Shown: positions 44,079 to 52,511 of the stretch, one piece after another
Layout of the letters: each line of letters begins with the position of its first letter
How positions within the stretch are numbered: position 1 is the stretch's first letter
Assembly: GCF_021249345.1 (NCBI RefSeq)
Contig: NZ_CP089588.1
Span: forward strand, 1,054,001 to 1,118,000
Source: Halobacterium wangiae
GTDB taxonomy: Archaea > Halobacteriota > Halobacteria > Halobacteriales > Halobacteriaceae
DNA length: 64,000 nucleotides
Direction of reading: 5' to 3'
Position numbers and translations under genes: made by a program
The notes under the pieces: generated by a model
Seen by the model: only the letters and a program-made list of their open reading frames with translations
Told to the model about the DNA's origin: nothing
Databases searched by the model: none

Positions 44079-46325
44079 TTACAGTTGTGCGTGCTCGACC
44101 GCGTCCATCCCGGTGAGCGCCTCGTAGAGCGCGGCGTACGTGTCGGCGCAACTCTCCTCGGGGCTGCGGTGGGACGCACGGGTCGTCAGGGTGTCCCAGT
44201 CGCCGACGAGCGCGAGATGCTTCCGGGCTCGGGTGAGCGCGACGTTGAGACGCCGTGGCCCCTCTTTGGGGTGTTCGAGGAAGCCCGCGTTCCCCGCGGG
44301 GTTGCTGCGCGCGAACGAGACGACGACGGCCTCGCGCTCGCCGCCCTGGAAGGAGTCCACGGTGTCCACCGTCAGGCCGTGCGTGTCCCGGTCCAGGTTG
44401 CCGAGTCGCGAGCGGATTTCGCGCACCTGACCGCTGTACGCCGCGATGACGCCGACGTCCGCGGGAGCGACGCCAGAGTCGAGCAGGCTGGCGACGCGGT
44501 CTGCGACGACCGTTGCCTCCCGTGGGTTCCGCACCGACGCGCCGCGCTCCTCCCGCCGTTCGTCGCCTGCGACGTCCACGACCGAGACGGGCGGGAAGCC
44601 GTCGAGCGTCCAGTCAGCGTTCCGGTCGGCGGTCTCCAGTCGCCCGTCGTAGAACGTCTCGTTCGGGAACGTCGCGATGGCCTCGTGCATCCGGTACTGG
44701 CGGCGGAGTAGGACGGCCACGCGGTCCCCGTAGCGGGCGACGAGCGTCTCGAACAGCGACGGCCGCATCTCCCCCTCGCCGGCCTCCGTGACGCTGTACG
44801 GTGGGAGCTGGCGGTGGTCGCCCGCGAGCACGAGTTTCTCCGCACAGTTGTGCGCGATGGCGGTCGCGGCGCGACTCGCCTGCGTCGCCTCGTCGACGAC
44901 GGCCACGTCGAAGGCGTCCTGGTCGAACGCGGCCGCGCCGTTCGTCGTCGCCGCCACCACGTCGGCGTCGTCCACGGGCGTCTGGCGGTAGTGCTCGGCG
45001 ACGACGCGGTTCCGCGAGTGACGGCCGTAACGCGCGACGGTGACGTCCGGGTCGTCGGCGACGGCCGCGTGCAGCGTGCCCTCCTCGGCGTCGTCGAGCG
45101 TGCTGTCGCCGACGAGGAGGTTGTCCACGGCCTGGTTCGAGTGCGCGGTGACGAGCACGCGCTCGCCGCGTGCGACGGCGTGGGCGACGAACGCGACGAG
45201 CGTCCGCGTCTTCCCGGTGCCCGGCGGCCCGTGGATGCAGACCACGTCGTCGGCGGCGACGGCCCACCCGAGCGCCCGCAACTGGTAGTCGTTCAGGGCG
45301 ACGTCGGAGCGTCGCGCGCTCGGCAGGGCGCCGAACGAGAGGTCGCGCTCGCCGGTGAGCAGGCGGCGCTTCGCTGGGGTCTCCCACACCGCGTCGAGGG
45401 CGTCCCGGCGCCGGTCGTACGGCACGGGGTTCAACAGCGTGCGAAGCCAGAACGGCTCTGCGTCCGCGACGGCCACCGCGACTCGCCCGGGGTCGGCCAC
45501 GCGCTCCCACGCTGGCTGGAGCGTCACCGTCGGGCCGTCGACGTCCGTGACTCGCGCCGGAATCGGGAACGCCGCGTCGAAGGCGTCCACCACGACGCTG
45601 TTGTCGGGGTAGAGGCCGAGGTCGGCGACGAGGTCCACGTCCGCCGGGACGTCGTCGTCTGGCGCGTACTGGACGAGGAGTTCGGCTGGCCGGTCCGCGC
45701 CGTACGCGGTGGTGCTCACGAGGACGAACGGGCCGTCGACGGCGCCCTCGCCGACCAGTCGGCCGAGGTCGGCGTCCGCGTGGTCGGCCCAGTTCGCCGC
45801 TCGCTCGGCGTCGCGTTCGTCCGCGACGACCCCGCGGAGGTCCTCAAAGAAGGCGCGACGCTCCGGGCCGGCGAGCGGGTCGGCCGCCGCGACGGAGTCG
45901 GGTGGTGCGTCGACGCCCCCGAACGGGTCGCCGTCGGGTGCGTGCGCGGGGTGCCAGAAGCGGACGCGCCACGCGACCGCCGTCGCGACGACGTCGTCGA
46001 GCGCGCTGTACCGCTCCGTGCCGTCGAGTCCGAACGACTCGTCGTGCCACCCCACCGTCTCCGCGTCCGGGTTCCAGCGCACGTACTCGCCGGAGGGCGA
46101 GGGGCCGTCCTCGTCGTGCAGCGGGACGACGCGCCCCCGGCCGTCCGGGGCGTCCACGTCGACGACGCTCGCCGCGTGGTCGAGGCACGCGCGCACCTCG
46201 TCGGCGTCCGCGCCGTAGTACGCGCTCTCCGGCCGGAGCGTCCGCTCGGACGCGGCGAAGAGGGTGGCGTCGTGCAGCGACCACGCCTGGTAGAGCGGCG
46301 TCGTGTCCGGCGGAGACGAGGGCAT
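44079..46325 (-). CDS. DNA2/UPF1-like superfamily 1 helicase
   Basis: A 748-residue SF1 helicase of the UPF1/DNA2/SMBP2 group. A 360-residue N-terminal extension with no recognised motif precedes the motor: Walker A GPPGTGKT (about 365-372), motif II DEATQ (about 476-480), motif III GDHRQLPP, motif IV RQYRMHEAI and motif VI VALTRARKHL. It probably unwinds RNA or DNA 5' to 3'. The long N-terminal part is unusually rich in Asp and Val and is beta-rich, possibly an RNA-binding domain. Confidence 0.9.
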   Translation of the reverse strand: MPSSPPDTTPLYQAWSLHDATLFAASERTLRPESAYYGADADEVRACLDHAASVVDVDAPDGRGRVVPLHDEDGPSPSGEYVRWNPDAETVGWHDESFGLDGTERYSALDDVVATAVAWRVRFWHPAHAPDGDPFGGVDAPPDSVAAADPLAGPERRAFFEDLRGVVADERDAERAANWADHADADLGRLVGEGAVDGPFVLVSTTAYGADRPAELLVQYAPDDDVPADVDLVADLGLYPDNSVVVDAFDAAFPIPARVTDVDGPTVTLQPAWERVADPGRVAVAVADAEPFWLRTLLNPVPYDRRRDALDAVWETPAKRRLLTGERDLSFGALPSARRSDVALNDYQLRALGWAVAADDVVCIHGPPGTGKTRTLVAFVAHAVARGERVLVTAHSNQAVDNLLVGDSTLDDAEEGTLHAAVADDPDVTVARYGRHSRNRVVAEHYRQTPVDDADVVAATTNGAAAFDQDAFDVAVVDEATQASRAATAIAHNCAEKLVLAGDHRQLPPYSVTEAGEGEMRPSLFETLVARYGDRVAVLLRRQYRMHEAIATFPNETFYDGRLETADRNADWTLDGFPPVSVVDVAGDERREERGASVRNPREATVVADRVASLLDSGVAPADVGVIAAYSGQVREIRSRLGNLDRDTHGLTVDTVDSFQGGEREAVVVSFARSNPAGNAGFLEHPKEGPRRLNVALTRARKHLALVGDWDTLTTRASHRSPEESCADTYAALYEALTGMDAVEHAQL

Positions 46326-46756
46326 CTGGGGATGTGGACTGGGCGCCCGGGAGCCAAGTGCGTAGTGGTTTCCTCACAGCCGCCGGAGCGACCACCGGGT
46401 TCCGACGCACGGTTCCACGGCCACCGTGTTTAGATAAGGAATGAGACAGTTCATCGTTCTATTCTGTTATCTTATATTTTCCAGATTGAAGAACTGGACA
46501 CAGACTAACGGGAATATTTTCGCACCAGAGCACCAGAGAGCGCGTAATTAGTCACAGAACCGCTTCGTTGCAGAGCCCGAGAGCAGAGGTTGCACGAGAA
46601 CCCCGATACAGCCACATTCGAGAGCTCAATCTGGTATTTTCTGCACAAAATGGCTGAGAGACGGGAGATAGTTATGTCGAGTATGAATAATACCTCGTGG
46701 ACTGGTTGCTTGTGAGTGTTGGCGAGGAGAGTGCGACCCTGGGACGACCACAGGCC

Positions 46757-46778
46757 GTTACAAACATATCTTTGTAAC
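46757..46778. promoter_or_regulatory. Perfect inverted repeat, operator-like
   Basis: GTTACAAA and TTTGTAAC face each other over CATATC. The 8-bp arms with a 6-nt spacer are typical of dimeric helix-turn-helix operators. It lies about 378 nt before the hydrolase ATG and 432 nt before the helicase start, so its target gene is unclear. Confidence 0.5.
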
Positions 46779-47122
46779 GTCGAAGTCGTGGCAGATGTTG
46801 TCAGGATCGTTCGGCAGGCCCGAACAGAAATTCACGTGTGGTCGAGCGATACCACTGCGAGTCGGTAGAGGTGAACAGGTGGCGTTGGTTTCCCCGCCGG
46901 TACGCGGTATTTTTCGGATTTCTCGGTGGTGGCCCGATCTCCTGGTGGTCGGCCGGCGAATCGTTCCGGCGTGGCGAACAGATACGCGCGCATCTCGACG
47001 GCGCCAAATTATCGTTCCGTCGTGGTGAATCACGGGGTAGAGCCCCCGTTTCTGTGTTCTGTCGTACCTTCACGATTCGGTGCCGAGAGTCGCGACGGTG
47101 GCGAACACCGGGGTGACCAGCA

Positions 47123-47130
47123 GTTATTTG
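47123..47130 (+). promoter_or_regulatory. TATA box of the hydrolase gene
   Basis: GTTATTTG, 26-33 nt before the ATG at 47156; consistent with a leaderless mRNA. Confidence 0.5.
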
Positions 47131-47155
47131 GCGGCCGCTACAGACAGTTCTGGTG

Positions 47156-48067
47156 ATGACGCAGACAGCCTGGGTTCACATGCTCGGCGGCAGCGTCGAG
47201 TACGTCGAGAGCGAGAACTACCGGACGCGCACGCTGAAGGCCGGCGACGGCGAGAAGCCGCCGCTCGTGCTCCTGCACGGCATCGGCGGCCACGCCGAGA
47301 CGTACGTCAGGAACATGCTCCCGCTCGCGGAGGCCCTCGACGACCGCGCCGTCTACGCGATCGACTTCGTCGGGCACGGCTACTCCTCGCGGCCGACGGA
47401 CATCGACTACCACATCACGGACTACATGGACCACGTCGAGGAGTTCGTCCACGCGCTCGGCCACGACTCCGCGCACATCCACGGCGAGTCCCTCGGTGGC
47501 TGGGTCGCCGGCCGCCTCGGCCTCGACCGGCCGGAACTCGTCGAGACGGTGGGGCTCATCACGACCAGCGGCGTCTACCACATCGACACCTCCGGCGACG
47601 TCGAGGAGGACGCCAAGGCCGAGAGCATCGAGGGCATCGAGGACCTCTACGAGCGCAGCATGGAGATGCTCGACGAGGAACTCACCCGCGAGCGCGTCGC
47701 CGACCGCCTCCAGTGGCTGTTCGTCGAGGACGTCGACGAGGAACTCGTCGACATTCGCCAGGAGATCTACTCCCAGCAGGCCAACCAGGACGCGATGCGC
47801 CTCATCTACGAGACGTTCGTCGAGGACGTCAAGGACGAGGAGATGTACTTCACGACGGCGGAACTCCGGGAGATGGACCTCCCGACGCTCGTCATCCACA
47901 CCGAGCACAACCCGAGCGCGCAGAAGGAGCTCGTGGAGTACGTCCACGAACAGCTCCCGAACTCCGAGTACCACCTCTACGAGCACTCGGCGCACTGGCC
48001 GCAGTGGGAAGAACAGGACCGCTACCACGAGCACACCATCGACTTCCTGCAGAAGCACGGCGACTGA
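47156..48067 (+). CDS. Meta-cleavage product (ring-fission) hydrolase
   Basis: A 303-residue alpha/beta hydrolase with the signature of C-C hydrolases acting on extradiol ring-fission products (BphD, CumD, XylF type). The nucleophile S112 is in HIHGESLGGWVAG and the catalytic His, H280, in HSAHWPQWEEQDRYHEHTIDFL (family GHWAQWEH). In BphD the acid is the Asp of a WGRDD motif; here the corresponding stretch reads IHTEHNPS, so the acid has no obvious counterpart. It would split a 2-hydroxy-6-oxo-dienoate to 2-hydroxypenta-2,4-dienoate plus a carboxylic acid. The gene lies tail to tail with the extradiol dioxygenase on the other strand. Confidence 0.86.
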   Translation: MTQTAWVHMLGGSVEYVESENYRTRTLKAGDGEKPPLVLLHGIGGHAETYVRNMLPLAEALDDRAVYAIDFVGHGYSSRPTDIDYHITDYMDHVEEFVHALGHDSAHIHGESLGGWVAGRLGLDRPELVETVGLITTSGVYHIDTSGDVEEDAKAESIEGIEDLYERSMEMLDEELTRERVADRLQWLFVEDVDEELVDIRQEIYSQQANQDAMRLIYETFVEDVKDEEMYFTTAELREMDLPTLVIHTEHNPSAQKELVEYVHEQLPNSEYHLYEHSAHWPQWEEQDRYHEHTIDFLQKHGD

Positions 48068-48118
48068 CCCGCGGTCGCTCCGGCGCCGTTCTGCCGCCCC
48101 GGTTCCACCGCCCCGCCG

Positions 48119-49048
48119 TCACTCGAACTCGTCGCTGTGCTCGTGTGAGTCGCTGAACTTCCGTCCCTTCCCCCACCAGTAGAGCGCCTCGGGCATGTCC
48201 TCCTCCGTCCACGTCACCGGCTCCCAGTCGGGTTCGAAGATGAGGTAGCCGCCTGCGAATATCTCGACCTCGTGGCCCGCGGGGTCGTCCTGGTAGATGT
48301 AGTTCGCCTGGCTGATGCCGTGGTGGCCCGGCCCGCCCTTGATCTCGACGTCGTGTTCTTTCAGCACGTCCGCCGCGCGGAACAGGTCGCCGCGGGACTT
48401 CAGGTAGTACGCCACGTGGTTGAGCGACGGTTCCTCCGCCTCGACGAACGCGATCTCGTGGACGAGCGGCGACACACTCAGCCACTTCCCGACGTCGTCG
48501 CCCTCGATGAGCAGTTCCTCGCGGAGTTCGAAGTCGAGGACGTCCTGGAACCACTCCGAGCACTCCGCGACGTTCGGCACGTAGCAGTTCACGTGGTCGA
48601 TACGGCGCGCGCCCACGCCGCGGTCGACGAGCTTCTGGGGCTGGTTCTTCAGGCGCGAGCGCTGCTCCTTCGGGACGTCGGGCTCCTCGATGTCGTAGAA
48701 CAGTTCGAACGTCTGGTCGGCCGGCCCCGTGAACCGGATGGACTCGCCCTGTCCGGGTTCGACGCCGGCGTCCTGCCAGTCGACGTCGTAGCCGGAGTCC
48801 TCGACGCGCTCGGCGTACCGTTCGAGGTCCGCGGGCTCCTCGACGCGGAACGCGATGTGGCCGACGCCAGCCTCCTCGTCCTCCGTGAGGGTGAGCGAGA
48901 ACTTGTTGAAGTCACCCCAGCCGCGCAGGTAGACGCTGTCTCCCTCCCGGCACTCCTCCTCCAGTCCGAGGACGTCGTGGTAGTAGTCGTACGTCTCCGC
49001 GAGGTTCGGCACTAGTAGCTCTACGTGACCGAGGGTGCACACAGCCAT
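48119..49048 (-). CDS. Extradiol (catechol 2,3-) dioxygenase
   Basis: A 309-residue two-domain type I extradiol dioxygenase. The Fe(II) ligands H152, H211 and E262 match H153, H214 and E265 of XylE almost exactly in spacing; H242-H243 in GPGHHGIS and Tyr near 250 fit the active-site acid-base and substrate residues. The N-terminal domain (about 1-135) is a degenerate VOC copy. It cleaves a catechol next to the hydroxyls to a yellow muconic semialdehyde or ketone. The start ATG at 49048 follows a GATATATGCG box by 22-32 nt. Confidence 0.92.
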   Translation of the reverse strand: MAVCTLGHVELLVPNLAETYDYYHDVLGLEEECREGDSVYLRGWGDFNKFSLTLTEDEEAGVGHIAFRVEEPADLERYAERVEDSGYDVDWQDAGVEPGQGESIRFTGPADQTFELFYDIEEPDVPKEQRSRLKNQPQKLVDRGVGARRIDHVNCYVPNVAECSEWFQDVLDFELREELLIEGDDVGKWLSVSPLVHEIAFVEAEEPSLNHVAYYLKSRGDLFRAADVLKEHDVEIKGGPGHHGISQANYIYQDDPAGHEVEIFAGGYLIFEPDWEPVTWTEEDMPEALYWWGKGRKFSDSHEHSDEFE

Positions 49049-49179
49049 GGCAGAGAGTGTTCGACACGGGCGCATATATCTTACTCCGAGTCCAGAACGC
49101 CGGGACAGCGGGGGACGACAGCCGTCGGCGCGTCGGGGGAGGGCGAACCTATTTGTCGGCGCCGCCGCCAGTCCAGAGT
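49049..49179. promoter_or_regulatory. Divergent promoters, dioxygenase and hydratase
   Basis: CGCATATATC (49071-49080, reverse GATATATGCG) for the dioxygenase and CTATTTG (49149-49155) for the hydratase, each 22-31 nt before its start. Both predict leaderless mRNAs. No clear palindrome lies between them. Confidence 0.55.
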
Positions 49180-49959
49180 ATGTCACTGGGAGACGACGCG
49201 GTGGCCGACATCGCCGACGACCTCTACGACGCGCTCCGCTCCGGCGACCCCATCGCACCGCCGACGGACGAGTACGACATGGACATCTCGGACGCGTACG
49301 CCGTCCAGTCCGCGTTCGTGGACCGGCGGCTCGCCGACGGCGCGTCCGTTGTCGGCCACAAGGTCGGGCTGACGAACGAGGCCATCCAGGACCAGCTGGG
49401 CGTCGACGAACCGGACTTCGGACGCCTGCTGGACACGATGGTCGTCGAGGACGGGGTGGTCGACACCGACGACCTGCTGGCGCCGCGCGTGGAACCCGAA
49501 CTCGGCTTCCTGCTCGCCGAGGACCTGGCAGCGCCCGTCTCCTCGCTCGACGTCCTGCGCGCGACCGAGGCGGTCGTCCCCGTCGTGGAGGTCATCGACA
49601 GCCGCGTCCGGGACTGGAACATCGGCATCGAGGACACCGTCGCGGACAACGCGTCGAGCGCACTGTACGCGACCGGCGAGTCGACCCACCCGGTGGCGGG
49701 TCGGGACCTCTCCCTGGAGGCCGTGAAGCTGTACCGGAACGGGGAGGTAGTGGACTCGGGCGTCGGGGCGGCGGTGCTCGGTCACCCGGCGCGCGCCGTC
49801 GCGTGGCTGGCGAACACACTCGCGGACGTGGACGACAGCCTCCAGGCGGGCGAGATCGTCCTCAGCGGGTCGATGACGCCGGCCGTCGACGTCGAGGCCG
49901 GCAACGTGGTGACCGCGGAGTTCGGCGCGAGCGGGTCGGTCACGCTCACCGTCGACTGA
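49180..49959 (+). CDS. 2-oxopent-4-enoate hydratase
   Basis: A 259-residue fumarylacetoacetase-superfamily hydratase. It adds water to 2-hydroxypenta-2,4-dienoate to give 4-hydroxy-2-oxovalerate. Signatures are GHKVGLTNEAIQDQLG, EPELGFLLAEDL with the metal-binding Glu pair, and the PVVEVIDSRVRDWNIGIEDTVADNASS region (in parts). The protein is of normal MhpD/XylJ length. It is the first plus-strand gene of the block that also encodes the monooxygenase, aldolase and dehydrogenase. Confidence 0.9.
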   Translation: MSLGDDAVADIADDLYDALRSGDPIAPPTDEYDMDISDAYAVQSAFVDRRLADGASVVGHKVGLTNEAIQDQLGVDEPDFGRLLDTMVVEDGVVDTDDLLAPRVEPELGFLLAEDLAAPVSSLDVLRATEAVVPVVEVIDSRVRDWNIGIEDTVADNASSALYATGESTHPVAGRDLSLEAVKLYRNGEVVDSGVGAAVLGHPARAVAWLANTLADVDDSLQAGEIVLSGSMTPAVDVEAGNVVTAEFGASGSVTLTVD

Positions 49960-50013
49960 ATTCGGCGTCCTGCGGGGATGAATCGACTGCCCTGCCCGAG
50001 AAATCAGCCACTA

Positions 50014-50020
50014 GGTATAA
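50014..50020 (+). promoter_or_regulatory. TATA box of the hydroxylase operon
   Basis: GGTATAA, about 30-36 nt before the ATG at 50050. It supports that start over an ATG 15 nt upstream, whose distance to the box would be too short. Confidence 0.5.
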
Positions 50021-50049
50021 GTGAACGACCGTGAATGATACAGTCGCGT

Positions 50050-51570
50050 ATGCCAGTTAGAACCAAGGAGGAGTACCGGCAAGGTCTCCGAGACGGACGA
50101 GAGGTCTACTACAAGGGCGAACTCGTCGAGGACGTCACGGAGCACCCGGCCACGCGGGGGATGGTCGAGACGCAGGGCGAGCTGTTCGACCTGCAGAGCG
50201 ACCCCGAACACGAGGACCTGCTCACGTTCGAGTCGCCGTCGACCGGCGACCGGGTCCCCATCTTCTACGAGAAACCCACCTCGAAGGAGGACCTCGCGCA
50301 GCGCCGGAAGGCGTCGAAGCTCTGGATGGACTACACGTGCGGGATGTCCGGGCGCGCCAACGACTTCCTCGCGAACGGCGTGACGGGGATGGCAATCGGC
50401 CACGAACTGTTCGCCGACGAGGACGCCGACCACGACTTCTCGGAGAACGTCGAGGACTACTACGAGTACTGCCGCGAGAACGACGTCTGCCTCACGCACG
50501 CGCTCATCGACCCCCAGATCGACCGCTCGGAGGCGTCGTCGTTCCGCCTCGAGGACGACTCCGCCGACCGCCCGGGCGCTGTCCGGAAGGTCGACGAGGA
50601 CGACGAGGGCATCGTCGTCAGCGGCGCGCGCATGCTCGCCACGCTCGGCCCGCAGGCCGACGAGATACTGCTCTACCCGTTCGGCTACTACGGCGAGGAC
50701 GAGGAGGACCAGGCGCTGGCGTTCGCCGTCTCCGCCGACGCCGACGGCGTCCGCCAGATCTGCCGGCCACAGCTCTCGCGCAACGACGAGCGCAACCACC
50801 CGCTGTCCAGCCGGTTCGACGAGATGGACACGTTCGTCGTGCTCGACGAGGTACACGTCCCGTGGGAGCGCGTGTTCATCGACGGCGACATCGAAGCTGC
50901 GAACGCGTGGCGGGACAAGACCCAGACCGCGTACGCGGGACTCACGTACCACCAGACCGCCGTGAAGGACCTCGCGAAGGCGGAGTTCTGTTTCGGCGTG
51001 GCGACGATGCTCGCCGAGAGTACGGGCATCGAGGAGTACTTCCACGTCCAGGCGAAGCTCGGCGAGATATCCACGATGGTCGAGCAGATCCGGGCCTGCG
51101 TGCAGGCCGCGGAGGCACAGGCCTACGAGTTCGGCGACTACGTGATTCCGGAGCCACGGCCGCTGTTCGCGGTGACGGCGTCGTTCCCGGACCAGTTCCC
51201 GCGCATCGTCGACATCATCCGCGACCTCGGCGGCAGCGGCCTCATCGGCGTCCCCCACTGGGAGGACCTCGAGGCAGAGAACCCGCTGGGCGGCGACGTG
51301 GAGACGTACTTCCGCGGGAAGGACATCGAGGCCAACGAGCGCCTCGGCGTCCAGAAGCTCGCCTACGAGATCGCCATCGGCTCGCTGGGCAGCCGCGAGG
51401 AACTGTACGAGCGGTTCTACACGGGCGGCCCGATGCGCGTGAAGTCGAACATGTGGAAGAACCACCCGGAGAAGGAGGCACTGAAAGAGCGCGTCCGGGA
51501 GTACGGACTCCAGGGCGCCGACGAACCTGCGGCGTCCGCCGCGGAGCAGTCCGCCGCGGACGACGACTGA
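50050..51570 (+). CDS. 4-hydroxyphenylacetate 3-hydroxylase (HpaB)-family monooxygenase
   Basis: A 506-residue FADH2-dependent flavin monooxygenase with acyl-CoA dehydrogenase fold. Relatives (HpaB, phenol and 2,4,6-trichlorophenol hydroxylases) add a hydroxyl ortho to a phenol to give a catechol. Segments such as KLWMDYTCGMSGRANDF, HALIDPQIDRS, SGARMLATLGPQADEI, LDEVHVPWERVFI and GGSGLIGVPHW fit the family over its length. Such enzymes need reduced flavin from a separate reductase (HpaC); none is encoded next to it. It is followed by the acetaldehyde dehydrogenase after 11 nt, so one transcript is likely. Confidence 0.9.
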   Translation: MPVRTKEEYRQGLRDGREVYYKGELVEDVTEHPATRGMVETQGELFDLQSDPEHEDLLTFESPSTGDRVPIFYEKPTSKEDLAQRRKASKLWMDYTCGMSGRANDFLANGVTGMAIGHELFADEDADHDFSENVEDYYEYCRENDVCLTHALIDPQIDRSEASSFRLEDDSADRPGAVRKVDEDDEGIVVSGARMLATLGPQADEILLYPFGYYGEDEEDQALAFAVSADADGVRQICRPQLSRNDERNHPLSSRFDEMDTFVVLDEVHVPWERVFIDGDIEAANAWRDKTQTAYAGLTYHQTAVKDLAKAEFCFGVATMLAESTGIEEYFHVQAKLGEISTMVEQIRACVQAAEAQAYEFGDYVIPEPRPLFAVTASFPDQFPRIVDIIRDLGGSGLIGVPHWEDLEAENPLGGDVETYFRGKDIEANERLGVQKLAYEIAIGSLGSREELYERFYTGGPMRVKSNMWKNHPEKEALKERVREYGLQGADEPAASAAEQSAADDD

Positions 51571-51581
51571 CCACACCACGA

Positions 51582-52511
51582 ATGTCACAACTGAGCGCAG
51601 CAATCGTCGGTCCCGGCAACATCGGGACCGACCTGATGTACAAGATACTCGACCGCGGTGAACACGTCGAACTGGAGGCGATGGTCGGCATCCTCCCGGT
51701 CGAGGAGTCCGACGGCCTCCAGGCCGCCCAGGAGGCGGGCGTCGACGTCGGGACGGAGGGCATCGAGAGCGTCAGAGAGCGCGCCGGCGACCTCGATATC
51801 GTCTTCGAGGCGACGAGCGCGAGCATCCACACCGACCACGCGCCCGTCTACGACGAACTCGGCCTGTTCGCCGTCGACATGACGCCCGCCGCCGTCGGCC
51901 CGCTCGCGGTCCCCGTCGTGAACCTCGACGACGTGGCCGACGACGTGAACAACGTGAACATGATCACCTGCGGGGGCCAGGCGACGATCCCCCTCGTCCA
52001 CGCCGTCGACCGGGTCGCCGACGTGCAGTACGCGGAGATCGTGGCGACCATCGCGTCGAAGAGCGCAGGACCAGGCACCCGACACAACATCGACGAGTTC
52101 ACGCAGACGACGGCGAACGGCATCGAGCGGGTCGGCGGCGCCGACGAGGGGAAGGCCATCATCGTGTTGAACCCCGCGGAGCCACCCATCATGATGCGCA
52201 ACACCGTCTATACGGAGGTGCCGGCCGACGCGGACGTCGAGGAGATCCGGGACTCCGTCTCGCGCATCGAGGCGGAGGTGCAGTCGTACGTGCCCGGCTA
52301 CGAGGTGACCCTCGACCCGCTCGTGAAGGAGAACCACGACCTCGACCTCGACGACACGAAGGTGCTCACGACGATGCTCCAGGTCGAGGGCGAGGGCCAG
52401 CACCTCCCCGAGTACGCTGGCAACCTCGACATCATGACGAGCGCCGCGCTCGGGGCAGCGGAGCGAATCGCTGAGCGCCGCGGCGCCGACGTCGCGGAGG
52501 TGGTAGAGTGA
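51582..52511 (+). CDS. Acetaldehyde dehydrogenase, acetylating
   Basis: A 309-residue DmpF/MhpF-type enzyme converting acetaldehyde, CoA and NAD+ to acetyl-CoA. The GPGNIGTDL dinucleotide motif is at residues 10-18, the catalytic C130 in MITCGGQATIPLVHA, and SKSAGPGTRHNIDEFTQTT and GKAIIVLNPAEPP are family blocks. It normally channels acetaldehyde from the aldolase encoded next; the two genes overlap by 4 nt (GTGA). Confidence 0.96.
   Translation: MSQLSAAIVGPGNIGTDLMYKILDRGEHVELEAMVGILPVEESDGLQAAQEAGVDVGTEGIESVRERAGDLDIVFEATSASIHTDHAPVYDELGLFAVDMTPAAVGPLAVPVVNLDDVADDVNNVNMITCGGQATIPLVHAVDRVADVQYAEIVATIASKSAGPGTRHNIDEFTQTTANGIERVGGADEGKAIIVLNPAEPPIMMRNTVYTEVPADADVEEIRDSVSRIEAEVQSYVPGYEVTLDPLVKENHDLDLDDTKVLTTMLQVEGEGQHLPEYAGNLDIMTSAALGAAERIAERRGADVAEVVE

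Larger units (their letters stand above)
46326..47155. other. 830-nt gene-free AT-richer stretch at the island boundary
   Basis: No convincing gene is present on either strand; short reading frames lack codon bias and homology that I can see. The stretch is visibly AT-richer than the rest, contains the perfect inverted repeat at 46757-46778 and a 21-nt near-repeat (46960-46980 and 47011-47031), and ends with the promoter of the hydrolase gene. It may be a regulatory region, a remnant of a mobile element or the junction of an inserted block. Confidence 0.6.

Noticed and set aside
46758-47033. Possible minus-strand gene in the gene-free stretch
   Set aside because: The translation is Arg/His/Thr-rich, lacks acidic bias, lacks a promoter or homology that I can recognise, and overlaps the palindrome.
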